Origin: Candidatus Ruminimicrobiellum bubulum
Lineage (GTDB): Bacteria > Elusimicrobiota > Endomicrobiia > Endomicrobiales > Endomicrobiaceae
Length of the DNA: 64,000 nt
NCBI GenBank assembly: GCA_017651625.1
Contig: JAGCCP010000047.1
Span: 1-64,000 of the forward strand
Direction: 5' to 3'
The notes beneath the pieces are model-generated. The model had not been told where the DNA came from, searched no databases, and was given only the letters and a program-made list of their open reading frames with translations. Of this stretch, positions 16,618 to 25,731 are shown piece after piece. The position numbers and the translations under genes were made by a program. Positions within the stretch are counted from its first letter, which is position 1, and each line of letters starts with the position of its first letter.

Positions 16618-18359
16618 TGGCTAGAAAAGAAATGTTTAAAGATTTAGTATCAATCGGTAAAAAGCAAGGGTATCTTACTTATGATCAGATAAACGAAAAA
16701 TTATCTGAAAAAGATGTAAGTGCGGATAAACTTGATAATTTTTATATTAGGCTTGCAGAATTAGGTATAAAAACCGTCGATAAAAATTCTGCGGTTACCG
16801 TAACTACAAATACAACATCAAAAAAAGAAAAGAATACACCTGAAACTGCGGATATTGTCGTTAAAAGCAACGAAGATGAAGAAATCAATCCGGTAAGAAT
16901 GTATCTTACCGAGATGGCAAAAGTTCCTTTGCTTGAAAGAAACGTTGAGGTCGAACTTGCAAAAAATGTAAAAGAAAACGAGAAAAAACTTACACATATA
17001 GTTTTGGAATCTCCTTTAATCATTAAAGAAATAAAAAGTTGGGATACATTGATAGAACAAGAAGAAATGACTCCGAAAGAGCTTATGCCAAGAGGAAGAA
17101 AGTCTACCACTCAGCTTAGAAATATGAGAATAAAGGTTAAACAAACCGTTCAAAGAATAGGACAACTTGAAAAAAATATCGCTAAAGTAGATTTGAAAGC
17201 AAAACAAAGAGGCTTGTCTCAGAAGGAAAAATTAAAACTTGAAACAAAAAGACAACAGATAAGAGCAGAAATAATTTCTTTGATAGTAGGTTTAAATCTT
17301 AACCAAGATAAAATAAAAAGACTTATAAATAAAATAAAAACAACGGCAAATAAGCTTAATGAAATAAATTCCGAACTTGAAAGAATAGAAAGAAAGTATA
17401 AAATGCCTGTTTCAAAGTTGCAGACATTGTACAAACAGTATGTTTCCGGAAAAATAACCGCTGCAAATTTCAGAAAAATGTCCGGTGGCTTTGTTGCTGC
17501 AAATATGGCTGAGAATATAGAACATATTCAAAGTTTGGTTTCAAAACAAACTCATATTAAAGAAGGTATTTCCATATCCCCGAAAGAACTGATAGAAACG
17601 GATAGAAAAATAAGAGATTTGGAAGAACTTATACATAGAGATAAAATGAAATTGATAGAAGCCAATTTCAGGTTGGTTGTTTCTATAGCAAAAAAACATG
17701 TCGGAATAAGTAATTTGGAATTATCCGATTTAATACAGGAAGGAAATTTAGGATTGTCGAAAGCCGTTGAAAAATTCGAATGGAAAAGAGGTTTTAAATT
17801 TTCAACTTATGCTACATGGTGGATAAGACAATCTATAAATAGAGCAATTGCAGATCAGGCAAGAACTATAAGAATTCCTGTTCATATGAAAGAATTAATT
17901 TCCAAATTAACAAAGTTAAAGAAGAAATTCCAACAAGAACAAGGTAGAGAACCGTTAATAGAAGAATATAGTAAATTCTTAAAGATGTCTACCGATAGAG
18001 TAAGAAAAATATTAAAAATGATGCAGGAACCGGTTTCTCTTGCTACACCTGTAGGAGAGGAAGAAGATTCTAAGTTGGAAGATTTTATAGAAGATCAAAA
18101 TAGTCCGAATCCTGTAACTAAAACATATCAGTATAGATTGCAGTTGGAATTAGAAAAAGTTTTGAATACTTTAACGCCGAGAGAATCTGAGATTATAAGG
18201 TTAAGATATGGTATAGGAATAGGTTATCCTTCTACTCTCGAAGAAGTAGGTAAAAAATTCGGTGTTACAAGAGAAAGAGTAAGACAAATTGAAGCAAAAG
18301 CTATAAGAAAACTCAGACATCCGAGTAAATGTAAATCTTTGAAGGAATATTTAAGTTAG
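16617..18359 (+). CDS. rpoD: RNA polymerase primary sigma factor RpoD
   Basis: Principal sigma factor, 580 residues. An N-terminal region 1.1-like segment leads to [16 protein letters not shown] (region 1.2), followed by a long charged helical non-conserved region (about 110-330). Region 2 has [17 protein letters not shown] and [16 protein letters not shown], which melt and bind the -10 element. Region 4 has [14 protein letters not shown] and the helix-turn-helix [13 protein letters not shown]. The length and the long spacer match primary, not alternative, sigma factors. It closes the rpsU-dnaG-rpoD operon, with a strong terminator 18 bases downstream. Confidence 0.98.
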   Translation: MARKEMFKDLVSIGKKQGYLTYDQINEKLSEKDVSADKLDNFYIRLAELGIKTVDKNSAVTVTTNTTSKKEKNTPETADIVVKSNEDEEINPVRMYLTEMAKVPLLERNVEVELAKNVKENEKKLTHIVLESPLIIKEIKSWDTLIEQEEMTPKELMPRGRKSTTQLRNMRIKVKQTVQRIGQLEKNIAKVDLKAKQRGLSQKEKLKLETKRQQIRAEIISLIVGLNLNQDKIKRLINKIKTTANKLNEINSELERIERKYKMPVSKLQTLYKQYVSGKITAANFRKMSGGFVAANMAENIEHIQSLVSKQTHIKEGISISPKELIETDRKIRDLEELIHRDKMKLIEANFRLVVSIAKKHVGISNLELSDLIQEGNLGLSKAVEKFEWKRGFKFSTYATWWIRQSINRAIADQARTIRIPVHMKELISKLTKLKKKFQQEQGREPLIEEYSKFLKMSTDRVRKILKMMQEPVSLATPVGEEEDSKLEDFIEDQNSPNPVTKTYQYRLQLELEKVLNTLTPRESEIIRLRYGIGIGYPSTLEEVGKKFGVTRERVRQIEAKAIRKLRHPSKCKSLKEYLS

Positions 18360-18376
18360 TTTCTTTATTATATTTC

Positions 18377-18414
18377 AGAGGAGACGTATATAAAAACGTC
18401 TCCTCTTTTTTTTT
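18377..18414 (+). terminator. Strong intrinsic terminator after rpoD
   Basis: AGAGGAGACGT (18377-18387) and ACGTCTCCTCT (18396-18406) form a perfect 11-bp stem followed by eight more T residues. Confidence 0.95.
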
Positions 18415-18487
18415 GTTTCCCTATTGAAACTTTTTTTGATACTTTTTCGTCTAATGAATATATATATTTTTATAAGGGTGTTTTTTA

Positions 18488-18516
18488 TTGATTATTTAGT
18501 TATTTTTTAATAAAAT
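18488..18516 (+). promoter_or_regulatory. Putative promoter of the bamA-lpx operon
   Basis: TTGATT (18488-18493) and TAAAAT (18511-18516) are 17 bases apart, with the bamA ATG 39 bases further on. A second possible pair (TTGATA at 18436, TATATA at 18459) lies upstream. Confidence 0.5.
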
Positions 18517-18555
18517 TAATAGAATATTTATATTGATTTTAACAGGATTTTAATT

Positions 18556-21500
18556 ATGATAAAAAAATTTTTGACAACTATATTGCTTACTATATTTTGT
18601 GTGCCGTTTGTTTTTGCACAAGAAGATGTTATTTTTAGAATAAGAGATGTTGTTTTTGACGGATTACAAAATGTGAAACCGAAAACGGTTCGTTCCGAAA
18701 TTCAATTAAAAAAAGGTAAGGTATATGCCGAATCAATAGCAAGGGACGATTTAAGAACCGTTTTAGGATTGGGTTATTTTGATAATGCGGAGATCTCAGT
18801 AGACAAAGAAAGTAAAATAGTTAAGTTTACCGTAGTAGAAAAGCCATACATAAAAAAAATCGTTTTTAAAGGAAATAAACAGTTTTCTGAAGGTAAATTG
18901 AAAGGAGAACTAACTTTAAAAGAAAAAGATTTTTATAATTTTGTTGAATTGGAAGAATCAAAAAGAAAAATCCTCGCATTATATAAGGATAAAGGGTACG
19001 CCGATTGTCAAATGGAAGTATATCCTACTACCGATGAAGATACAAACACAATGACGATAACTTTTCTTATTACCGAAAATAATAAAGTTTTGATTGGCGA
19101 TTTGTATGTTGAAGGTGTAAGAAGTTTCAAAAATAAGAAAATCAAAAAATTAGCTAAAACAAAAAAGAAAAAAGTTTTTAAAGAAGAAACATTGAAAAAC
19201 GATATGTTATCTATAAAGAGATTTTATGTGAACAGAGGATTTATGGATTTTTCCGTTGATGAACCGGAAATAACCTATAACGAGATGAGAACGAAGATGT
19301 TCATAACTTTAAGAGTGAATGAAGGTGTAAGATATAAAATGGGAGATATAAATTTTGATGGTAATTCTGTTATATCTTCTAAAGATTTATCAAAACACTC
19401 TACTATAAAAAGAAACGAAATTTTTAGCCAAGAAAAGATACTCGAACTGTTAAATAAGGTGTACGATGATTATTCAAACAGAGGTTATTTACATTCTTAT
19501 ATCGAACCGGACTTTTCAAAGAGCACCGATAATTTAATGCAAGAACAAATGGGGTCCAAAAAAACGGAAAAAGAAATTTTGATACAAGATGATATCAATA
19601 ATATAGATGAACAAATAGATACGAATATAAACAGAACCTCGGCTAATAAAAAACTAAAAAAATTAAACAGAAAACTTGAAAGGACAAAATATCAAACAAG
19701 AAATAGAGAAAACGAAGTATTGAATCAAAACAGCAAAGAACAAAATATAAAAGATAAAATAGCAAATATCGAAGAGGAATTGGAATATAAAGATTATAAA
19801 GAACAAAAATATGTCGCAAAGTTGGAAAAGAAAAAAGCAAAGTTGGAAAAGAAATTATTAAAAGCGCATAAAGAATTGGAAAAGAGAGAACAAAAAGTCG
19901 TAAATCAAAAAAACAAAGAGCAATTGGTACAAAATGATATAGATGAAGTTAATCAAAAAATAGAAAACGGAGAAATCTTTGTTCTTACTGAAAGACAAGC
20001 AAAAAAGCTTGAAAAGAAAAAAAATAAATTAGAAAAAAAATTAGTAAAAGCAGAAAAAGAGAAAGAAAAATTAATTGTAAAAGAAGAAAAGAAAGTAAAA
20101 AAGCAAGAAAAGAAATTGGAAAAACAAAATAAGAAAGAAGAAAAATTACAAGCAAATCTAGATGAAGTTAAACAGCAATTAACAGAGATGAATGCGGATA
20201 ATTTGCTGGAAATGCAAGGGGAAAAACAGATAATTGAAATAGATGACAGAGAGATTGAGAATAATAGTGCTGATTATAAGAAAATAAAGAAACTTCAAAA
20301 GAAAAAAACTAAATTAGAAAATAAAATAGCAAAATTACAAACTAAAAAAATAATAGATAATGTTGTTAATGTGGATTTTAATATACAAGAAAATAGCATA
20401 GTTTACGTTGGAGATCTTTATATAGATGGCTTAACAAATACAAAAGACAATACAATAAGAAGAGAAGTCTTGCTTAGACCCGGAGATGTTTTTTCATCCG
20501 GTAAAGTAAGAAGAAGTATGGAAAAAATTTATAATTTGGGATTTATTGACGGAGCAGAACCGAATATTGCTCCTACAGGACAACCTGATATTATGAATTT
20601 AGCTTTTGCGATAACGGAAGGTAAGCCTGGTATGATAACTGCAGGAGCAGGATATTCTTCCGTTGATAAATTTGTCGGTTCTGTTCAATTGCAACATATG
20701 AATTTATTCGGTAGAGCACAGAAATTGAATTTGTTGTGGGAATTTGGTGCAAGAAGACAGAATTACGAAATAGATTGGACGGAACCTTGGTTTTTAGGAA
20801 AAGCCATGAGTTTAGGTTTGTCTTTGTATAACATAGAAAGATTGAGAGATTATCATAACACAAGCGATGCTTACAAAGAAGGAAGACTCGGAGGTTCTGT
20901 TTCGATAAGTCCGAGAGTAGATGATAAGATAGCTTTATTATTCGGTTATACTTATGAACATGTTAGAATTTTTGATATAGATGATGATGAACTTAAAGAA
21001 GAAATTATGAATGATCCTGATTTGGCAAAAGATAGAACATCCAGTGTCAGAGCACAAATAGTTTACGATACAAGAGACTATATTTACGATGCATCAAAAG
21101 GTGCAAGATATTCTTACGGTATAAATGTTGCCGGCGGACCGTTAGGTGGAAATGTTAACTATGTAAGGAATTCCGTTAGAGGAACATGGTTCTTCCCTAC
21201 GTTTTGGAAATTTGTCTTGTCAATTAATATTAATACCGGTTGGATAGAAAGTTATGGCTCTTCTTCGGACGTACCTTTATATGAAAAATATTATGTCGGC
21301 GGAGCAGATACTATAAGAGGATACAAATATAGAACAGAAGTTGGACCTTACAATGGCGGTAAAGTAATGGCTGTTGCAAATGTTGAATATAAGTTCCCTA
21401 TAGTTCAGGAAAATAAGAGAACAATATTACAGGGAGCATTCTTCTATGATATCGGTGGAACATGGAAAGATATAAATCATGTTAATTTCTGTTTCGGAAC

Positions 21501-21666
21501 AGATAACGATGAGACAAATTCTTATTATTTGAAGTCCGGTTTTGGTTTTGGTATAAGATTTGCAACTCCCGTATTCCCGTTAAGACTTGATTGGGGATAT
21601 GGTTTGAATCATAAGAGAGGGGAAGATTTACAACAATTCTACTTTACCATAGGAAACGTTTTTTAA
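18556..21666 (+). CDS. bamA: Outer membrane protein assembly factor BamA with a coiled-coil insertion
   Basis: BamA folds and inserts outer membrane beta-barrels. After a signal peptide (1-22, cut before QEDV) come five POTRA domains and a C-terminal 16-strand barrel (about 680-1036) with the VRGYKY-type motif (here TIRGYKYRTE) and an aromatic C-terminus (NVF). Typical BamA proteins are near 800 residues; this one has 1036 because residues about 325-602 are a Lys/Glu-rich coiled coil inserted before the last strand of POTRA4 (NVVNVDFNIQENS). The insert has internal repeats of about 56-62 residues (K366, K422 and K484 start similar LEKKK-type units). lpxD follows after 14 bases. The usual skp/ompH gene between bamA and lpxD is absent. 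Confidence 0.95.
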   Translation: MIKKFLTTILLTIFCVPFVFAQEDVIFRIRDVVFDGLQNVKPKTVRSEIQLKKGKVYAESIARDDLRTVLGLGYFDNAEISVDKESKIVKFTVVEKPYIKKIVFKGNKQFSEGKLKGELTLKEKDFYNFVELEESKRKILALYKDKGYADCQMEVYPTTDEDTNTMTITFLITENNKVLIGDLYVEGVRSFKNKKIKKLAKTKKKKVFKEETLKNDMLSIKRFYVNRGFMDFSVDEPEITYNEMRTKMFITLRVNEGVRYKMGDINFDGNSVISSKDLSKHSTIKRNEIFSQEKILELLNKVYDDYSNRGYLHSYIEPDFSKSTDNLMQEQMGSKKTEKEILIQDDINNIDEQIDTNINRTSANKKLKKLNRKLERTKYQTRNRENEVLNQNSKEQNIKDKIANIEEELEYKDYKEQKYVAKLEKKKAKLEKKLLKAHKELEKREQKVVNQKNKEQLVQNDIDEVNQKIENGEIFVLTERQAKKLEKKKNKLEKKLVKAEKEKEKLIVKEEKKVKKQEKKLEKQNKKEEKLQANLDEVKQQLTEMNADNLLEMQGEKQIIEIDDREIENNSADYKKIKKLQKKKTKLENKIAKLQTKKIIDNVVNVDFNIQENSIVYVGDLYIDGLTNTKDNTIRREVLLRPGDVFSSGKVRRSMEKIYNLGFIDGAEPNIAPTGQPDIMNLAFAITEGKPGMITAGAGYSSVDKFVGSVQLQHMNLFGRAQKLNLLWEFGARRQNYEIDWTEPWFLGKAMSLGLSLYNIERLRDYHNTSDAYKEGRLGGSVSISPRVDDKIALLFGYTYEHVRIFDIDDDELKEEIMNDPDLAKDRTSSVRAQIVYDTRDYIYDASKGARYSYGINVAGGPLGGNVNYVRNSVRGTWFFPTFWKFVLSININTGWIESYGSSSDVPLYEKYYVGGADTIRGYKYRTEVGPYNGGKVMAVANVEYKFPIVQENKRTILQGAFFYDIGGTWKDINHVNFCFGTDNDETNSYYLKSGFGFGIRFATPVFPLRLDWGYGLNHKRGEDLQQFYFTIGNVF

Positions 21667-21680
21667 TATAAGAGGATAAA

Positions 21681-22703
21681 ATGAACTTAACTTTAAAAGA
21701 AATTGCAGGAATTGTTAATGGTAAGTTGATAGGGCAGGAAGATTGCGTTATTGTAGGTGTTGGCGCAATACAAGATGCTGAATATGGTCATATTTCTTTT
21801 TTAGGAAATAAAAAATATACACATTTTTTAAAAGATACTAAGGCAAGTGCTGTTTTTGTTACCGAGGATATAAATGTTGAAGATTACAAAGATAAAAATC
21901 TTATAGTTGTTAAAGATCCTCAACTTGCTTTTTCAAAGATGTTGGTGATAATAGATAAACAGAGACTAGATAAAATAAAACCGGGTATTAGTCCGAAAGC
22001 TACAATAGAATCAACGGTTGTTTTAGGAAAAGATATTACTATTGGACATAATGTGGTTATTGAAGAAAACACAAAAATTGGTGACAATACAAAAATATTA
22101 GCCAATACGTTTATAGGGAGTGATGTCGTTATCGGTAAAAATTGTCTTATTTATCCGAATGTTACCATAAGAGAAAAAACGATAATAGGTGACAATTGTA
22201 TAATTCATCCGGGGGTTGTTATTGGTGGAGACGGATTTGGTTTTGCTGCTACCGGAGAAAAAATTCCGCAAATAGGTCACGTTGAAATAGGTAATAATGT
22301 TGAAATAGGTTCTAATACTACAATCGATAGAGCGGCAATAGGAAAGACATCAATAGGGAATAACACAAAGATAGATAATTTAGTAATGATTGCACACAAT
22401 GTTCAGGTCGGTGAAAATACAATAATTGTTTCTCAGGTAGGTATTGCCGGTTCAACAAAAATAGGTAATAGAGTAACCCTTGGCGGCCAAGTAGGTGTTG
22501 TCGGTCACATAACTGTTGGTGATAATGTGATGGTTGGTGCAAAAAGCGGTATAAGCGGTAATTTGAAAGGTAATCAGGTCGTTGTTGGTCATCCCTTGCA
22601 ACCATATAGAAAACACTTGGAATCTCAGGCTTTAATAAAAAGATTACCGGAGTTATTTTCTCAAGTTAGAAAGATAATAAAAAAGTTAAATATAGAGGAA
22701 TAA
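21681..22703 (+). CDS. lpxD: UDP-3-O-(3-hydroxyacyl)glucosamine N-acyltransferase
   Basis: Third enzyme of lipid A synthesis; adds the N-linked hydroxyacyl chain to UDP-acylglucosamine. The 340-residue protein has the N-terminal uridine-binding domain (ending near 100), then a left-handed beta helix of hexapeptide repeats (I-G-x-N patterns, about 105-300) and a C-terminal helix. [11 protein letters not shown] carries the catalytic histidine. A ribosome site (AGAGGA) precedes the ATG. Two bases separate it from the lpxC-fabZ fusion. Confidence 0.97.
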   Translation: MNLTLKEIAGIVNGKLIGQEDCVIVGVGAIQDAEYGHISFLGNKKYTHFLKDTKASAVFVTEDINVEDYKDKNLIVVKDPQLAFSKMLVIIDKQRLDKIKPGISPKATIESTVVLGKDITIGHNVVIEENTKIGDNTKILANTFIGSDVVIGKNCLIYPNVTIREKTIIGDNCIIHPGVVIGGDGFGFAATGEKIPQIGHVEIGNNVEIGSNTTIDRAAIGKTSIGNNTKIDNLVMIAHNVQVGENTIIVSQVGIAGSTKIGNRVTLGGQVGVVGHITVGDNVMVGAKSGISGNLKGNQVVVGHPLQPYRKHLESQALIKRLPELFSQVRKIIKKLNIEE

Positions 22704-22705
22704 TC

Positions 22706-24052
22706 ATGGCAAAACAAACCACCATTGAAAAAGAATTTAGTATTGAGGGTGTAGGTTTACATACCGGAAATAAAAGTAAAATGGTATTTAAACCTGCTGA
22801 AAAAAATACAGGTATACATTTTGTTAGAGTCGATTTACCGAACAAGCCTGACATAAAAGCAGATTGGAATAGTTTGTCTACAGGTACCGCAATAAGAGGT
22901 ACAACTGTTCAGTCCGGAGATGTTCAGATTCACACTATAGAACATATTTTGTCGGCATGTTTTGCATTAGAACTAGATAACCTGATAATAGAAATAGATA
23001 ATAACGAACCTCCTATTATGGATGGAAGTGCAAAAATTATTGCACAAAAAATTTTAGAATCCGGTATAAAAGAATTAGATGCTGATAAAGATTTTTACAC
23101 AATAAAGGACCCTGTTACCTTTATATCAGGAAATACGAAAATAGTTGCTTATCCGAGTGATAAACTGGAAATAGATTGCACGATAGGATATGATCATCCG
23201 TTTTTATCTCACCAACAAGCTAAGTTTGAGATAACAAAAGAGTCTTATCTTAACGATATTGCTCCTGCAAGAACTTTTTGCTTTGATTTTGAAATTGAAG
23301 CTTTACAGTCAAACGGACTTGCTAAAGGTGGAACCTTAGATAATGCAATAGTTATAGGTCCCAGTGGTATATATAATAAAGAACCATTAAGATTTGATAA
23401 TGAATTTGTAAGGCATAAAATATTAGATTTAATTGGGGATATTTCTTTGGCAGGAAAACCTATAAAAGCAAAGCTTGTTGCTGAAAAACCCGGACATAAA
23501 AGTAATATTAGTTTTGTAAAGGAGTTTGTTTCCAAAGCTATTATAGACAAAGGAGAGCCAAAAGTGGAAGTACCAAAAAAAGAAGAAACTGTTGTTTCTG
23601 ATGAAGAAGTAAAGGTTTATAATTGTGCCGAAATTCAGCAAATTATTCCTCATAGATTCCCTATCCTTATGATAGATAGAGTCAAATTATATGGTGCCGG
23701 AGATAAAAAAGCAACCGGTTATAAATGTGTAAGCGGTAATGAACCATTTTTCCAAGGACATTTCCCAGGGCAACCTATAATGCCTGGAGTTTTAATTGTC
23801 GAAGCAATGGCACAAACATCTTGTGTTATGTTTTTATCAAGACCGACATTAAGAAATTGTTTGGCATATTTTATGGGAATAGATAAAGTAAAATTCAGAA
23901 AAACGGTTATTCCCGGAGATATGTTGGAATTAAGAGTTGAAGTTATAAGAGATAGCGGAAGAAAAGGTAAAGTTAGAGGTGAAGCTTTTGTGGAAGGTAA
24001 ACTTGTAGCAGAAGCGGAATTTATGTTTATTATAGTAGATAGGGAGAAATAA
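22706..24052 (+). CDS. lpxC/fabZ: Bifunctional UDP-3-O-acyl-GlcNAc deacetylase / 3-hydroxyacyl-ACP dehydratase
   Basis: A natural fusion of LpxC (committed zinc-dependent deacetylation of lipid A synthesis) and FabZ (fatty-acid dehydration). LpxC residues are visible at H80 (TIEHILS), H237 and D241 (HKILDLIGD) as zinc ligands and H264 (PGHKSN) as catalytic base. After a charged linker (about 285-303) the FabZ hot-dog domain has IPHRFPILMIDRV, H352 in GHFPGQPIMPG and E366 in VEAMAQ. The frame is continuous across the join. Such fusions are known in Bacteroidota and some other diderms. Joining the two may balance hydroxyacyl-ACP use between lipid A and phospholipids. lpxA starts two bases later. 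Confidence 0.97.
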   Translation: MAKQTTIEKEFSIEGVGLHTGNKSKMVFKPAEKNTGIHFVRVDLPNKPDIKADWNSLSTGTAIRGTTVQSGDVQIHTIEHILSACFALELDNLIIEIDNNEPPIMDGSAKIIAQKILESGIKELDADKDFYTIKDPVTFISGNTKIVAYPSDKLEIDCTIGYDHPFLSHQQAKFEITKESYLNDIAPARTFCFDFEIEALQSNGLAKGGTLDNAIVIGPSGIYNKEPLRFDNEFVRHKILDLIGDISLAGKPIKAKLVAEKPGHKSNISFVKEFVSKAIIDKGEPKVEVPKKEETVVSDEEVKVYNCAEIQQIIPHRFPILMIDRVKLYGAGDKKATGYKCVSGNEPFFQGHFPGQPIMPGVLIVEAMAQTSCVMFLSRPTLRNCLAYFMGIDKVKFRKTVIPGDMLELRVEVIRDSGRKGKVRGEAFVEGKLVAEAEFMFIIVDREK

Positions 24053-24053
24053 T

Positions 24054-24824
24054 ATGATACATAGTACAGCAATAATAGACAAATCAGCAGTAATCGGACA
24101 AAATGTAGAAATAGGACCTTATGCTGTAATAGGTGAGGATGTTACAATAGGAGATGGAACATTTATAGGAGCTCATGCAACAATAGAACGTGCAAGAATA
24201 GGGAATAATTGTAAGATATTTTCTCATGCATCGATAGGTGCAGCTCCTCAAGATTTAAAATATGCAGGAGAAAAAACGATTGCTATAATAGGTGACGGTA
24301 CAACAATAAGAGAATTTGCAACGGTTAACAGAGGAACATCAGCAAGCGGACAAACAGTTGTAGGTAAAAATTGTCTTATTATGACGTGTGCACATGTTGC
24401 TCATGATTGTATTTTGGGAGATAATTGTATAATTGCAAACTGTTGTGCAATTGCCGGTCATGTTGAAGTAGGTGACGGTGTTGTTATGGGCGGACTTACC
24501 GCTGTTCATCAATTTGTTAAAATCGGTAAAAATGTTGTTACCGGCGGCGGTTCTATGGTAAGTATGGATATAATTCCTTATATGCAGGCACAAGGCGACA
24601 GAGCAACTTTGTTTGGTTTAAATTTGGTAGGTCTTAAGAGAAAAAGAGTCCCTATTGCGGAAATAGAAAATATAAAACATGCCTATAAAATTTTGTTTGC
24701 TTCTCATTTAACATTAAACGATGCCGTAGCAAAAATAGAGGAAGAATTAGGTAATTCTATTTATGTTCGAGATATAATCGATTTTATTAAAAAATCTCAA
24801 AGAGGAATTTGCAGACCTAAATAA
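24054..24824 (+). CDS. lpxA: Acyl-ACP--UDP-N-acetylglucosamine O-acyltransferase
   Basis: First enzyme of lipid A synthesis; transfers a 3-hydroxyacyl chain to UDP-GlcNAc. The 256-residue protein is nearly all left-handed beta helix (about 1-190) with VIGxxxxIG repeats and a C-terminal helical domain. The catalytic histidine lies in MTCAHVAHDC, and GDRATLFGLNLVGLKRK is the substrate-binding block specific to LpxA. It is placed between lpxC-fabZ and lpxI with only two-base gaps. Confidence 0.97.
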   Translation: MIHSTAIIDKSAVIGQNVEIGPYAVIGEDVTIGDGTFIGAHATIERARIGNNCKIFSHASIGAAPQDLKYAGEKTIAIIGDGTTIREFATVNRGTSASGQTVVGKNCLIMTCAHVAHDCILGDNCIIANCCAIAGHVEVGDGVVMGGLTAVHQFVKIGKNVVTGGGSMVSMDIIPYMQAQGDRATLFGLNLVGLKRKRVPIAEIENIKHAYKILFASHLTLNDAVAKIEEELGNSIYVRDIIDFIKKSQRGICRPK

Positions 24825-24826
24825 TT

Positions 24827-25627
24827 ATGAAAAATATAGGAATGATTGCAGGTAACGGAAGATTTCCTTTTCTTGTCGCTCAAGAGATAAAAAAACAGGG
24901 TGACAGGGTTATTGCCGTTGCTTTAAAAGAAGAAGCCGACAAAGATATTGAAAATTTTTGTGATGAAACCATATGGCTATCCGTCGGCAAAATCCAGAAA
25001 ATTATAGATGCATTCAAGGATAGAAATGTAGATACTGCCATAATGGTAGGGCAGGTCAAACATGCAAAAATTTATTCTGCAATAACCATGGATTTAAGAG
25101 CTCTTAAAATAATGACGTCATTAGTAAATAAAAAAACAGACACTATTTTAGGTGCTGTTGTTAAAGAATTTGAAAAAGATGGTATAAAATTTTTACCTTC
25201 ACATATATATTTGCAACATCTGTTAGCACAAAAAGGTGTTATTGTCGGTAAAAAATTAAATTCAGATGAAAATAAAGATGCTCAATTTGGCTTTAAAATG
25301 GCAAAAAGTATAGCAGGACTTGATATAGGACAGACCGTAGTCGTTAAAGATAAATCTGTTTTAGCTGTTGAATCAATAGAAGGAACAGATGAGTGTATAA
25401 AAAGGGCATATTCTTTAGGTGGAGAGAATGCAATAGTTGTAAAAGTTGCAAAACCGAACCAAGATTTTAGGTTTGATGTTCCGGTGATAGGTACAAGAAC
25501 AATAGATACTTTAAAAAACAATAAAATAAGAGCAATGATAATAGAAGCGGGTTCAACTTTAATATTGGATAAAGAAGAGGTAATATCAAAAGCAAAACAA
25601 GCAGGTGTTACAATTATTGCATTATAG
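24827..25627 (+). CDS. lpxI: UDP-2,3-diacylglucosamine pyrophosphatase LpxI
   Basis: Hydrolyses UDP-2,3-diacylglucosamine to lipid X, replacing LpxH. The 266-residue protein begins with IGMIAGNGRFPFLVA and contains MVGQVKHAKI and, towards the end, EAGSTLILDKEEVI, all diagnostic of the LpxI (formerly DUF1009) family. Its location straight after lpxA supports the call. It is the last gene of the bamA-lpx unit; an AT-only hairpin lies 25 bases downstream. Confidence 0.95.
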   Translation: MKNIGMIAGNGRFPFLVAQEIKKQGDRVIAVALKEEADKDIENFCDETIWLSVGKIQKIIDAFKDRNVDTAIMVGQVKHAKIYSAITMDLRALKIMTSLVNKKTDTILGAVVKEFEKDGIKFLPSHIYLQHLLAQKGVIVGKKLNSDENKDAQFGFKMAKSIAGLDIGQTVVVKDKSVLAVESIEGTDECIKRAYSLGGENAIVVKVAKPNQDFRFDVPVIGTRTIDTLKNNKIRAMIIEAGSTLILDKEEVISKAKQAGVTIIAL

Positions 25628-25652
25628 TCAAAAATTTTTAATATTTTTGTTT

Positions 25653-25690
25653 AAAGAGATATATTATATATATAATATATCTCTTTTTTT
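25653..25690 (+). terminator. Palindromic terminator after lpxI
   Basis: AAAGAGATATATTATA and its exact reverse complement form a 34-bp palindrome (25653-25686) followed by more T residues. The base of the stem is AAAGAGAT/ATCTCTTT; the upper part is all A and T. Confidence 0.8.
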
Positions 25691-25717
25691 GCAAGAATAT
25701 GTCCAAAAATAGTAAAA

Positions 25718-25723
25718 TATAAT
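25718..25723 (+). promoter_or_regulatory. -10 element very close to the TMTC-like gene start
   Basis: A perfect TATAAT ends nine bases before the A of the ATG at 25732, and no ribosome site is present. The predicted transcript start is within a few bases of the ATG, so the message would be leaderless or nearly so. The -35 region is weak. Confidence 0.45.
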
Positions 25724-25731
25724 ATTAAGCT

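Noticed and set aside
19643-19840. Reverse-strand open frame inside bamA
   Set aside because: It is a shadow of the Lys/Glu-rich coding strand; no start site or family pattern.
22706-24052. LpxC-FabZ join as a sequencing or annotation error
   Set aside because: The frame is continuous through a natural charged linker, both domains are complete, and such fusions are known.
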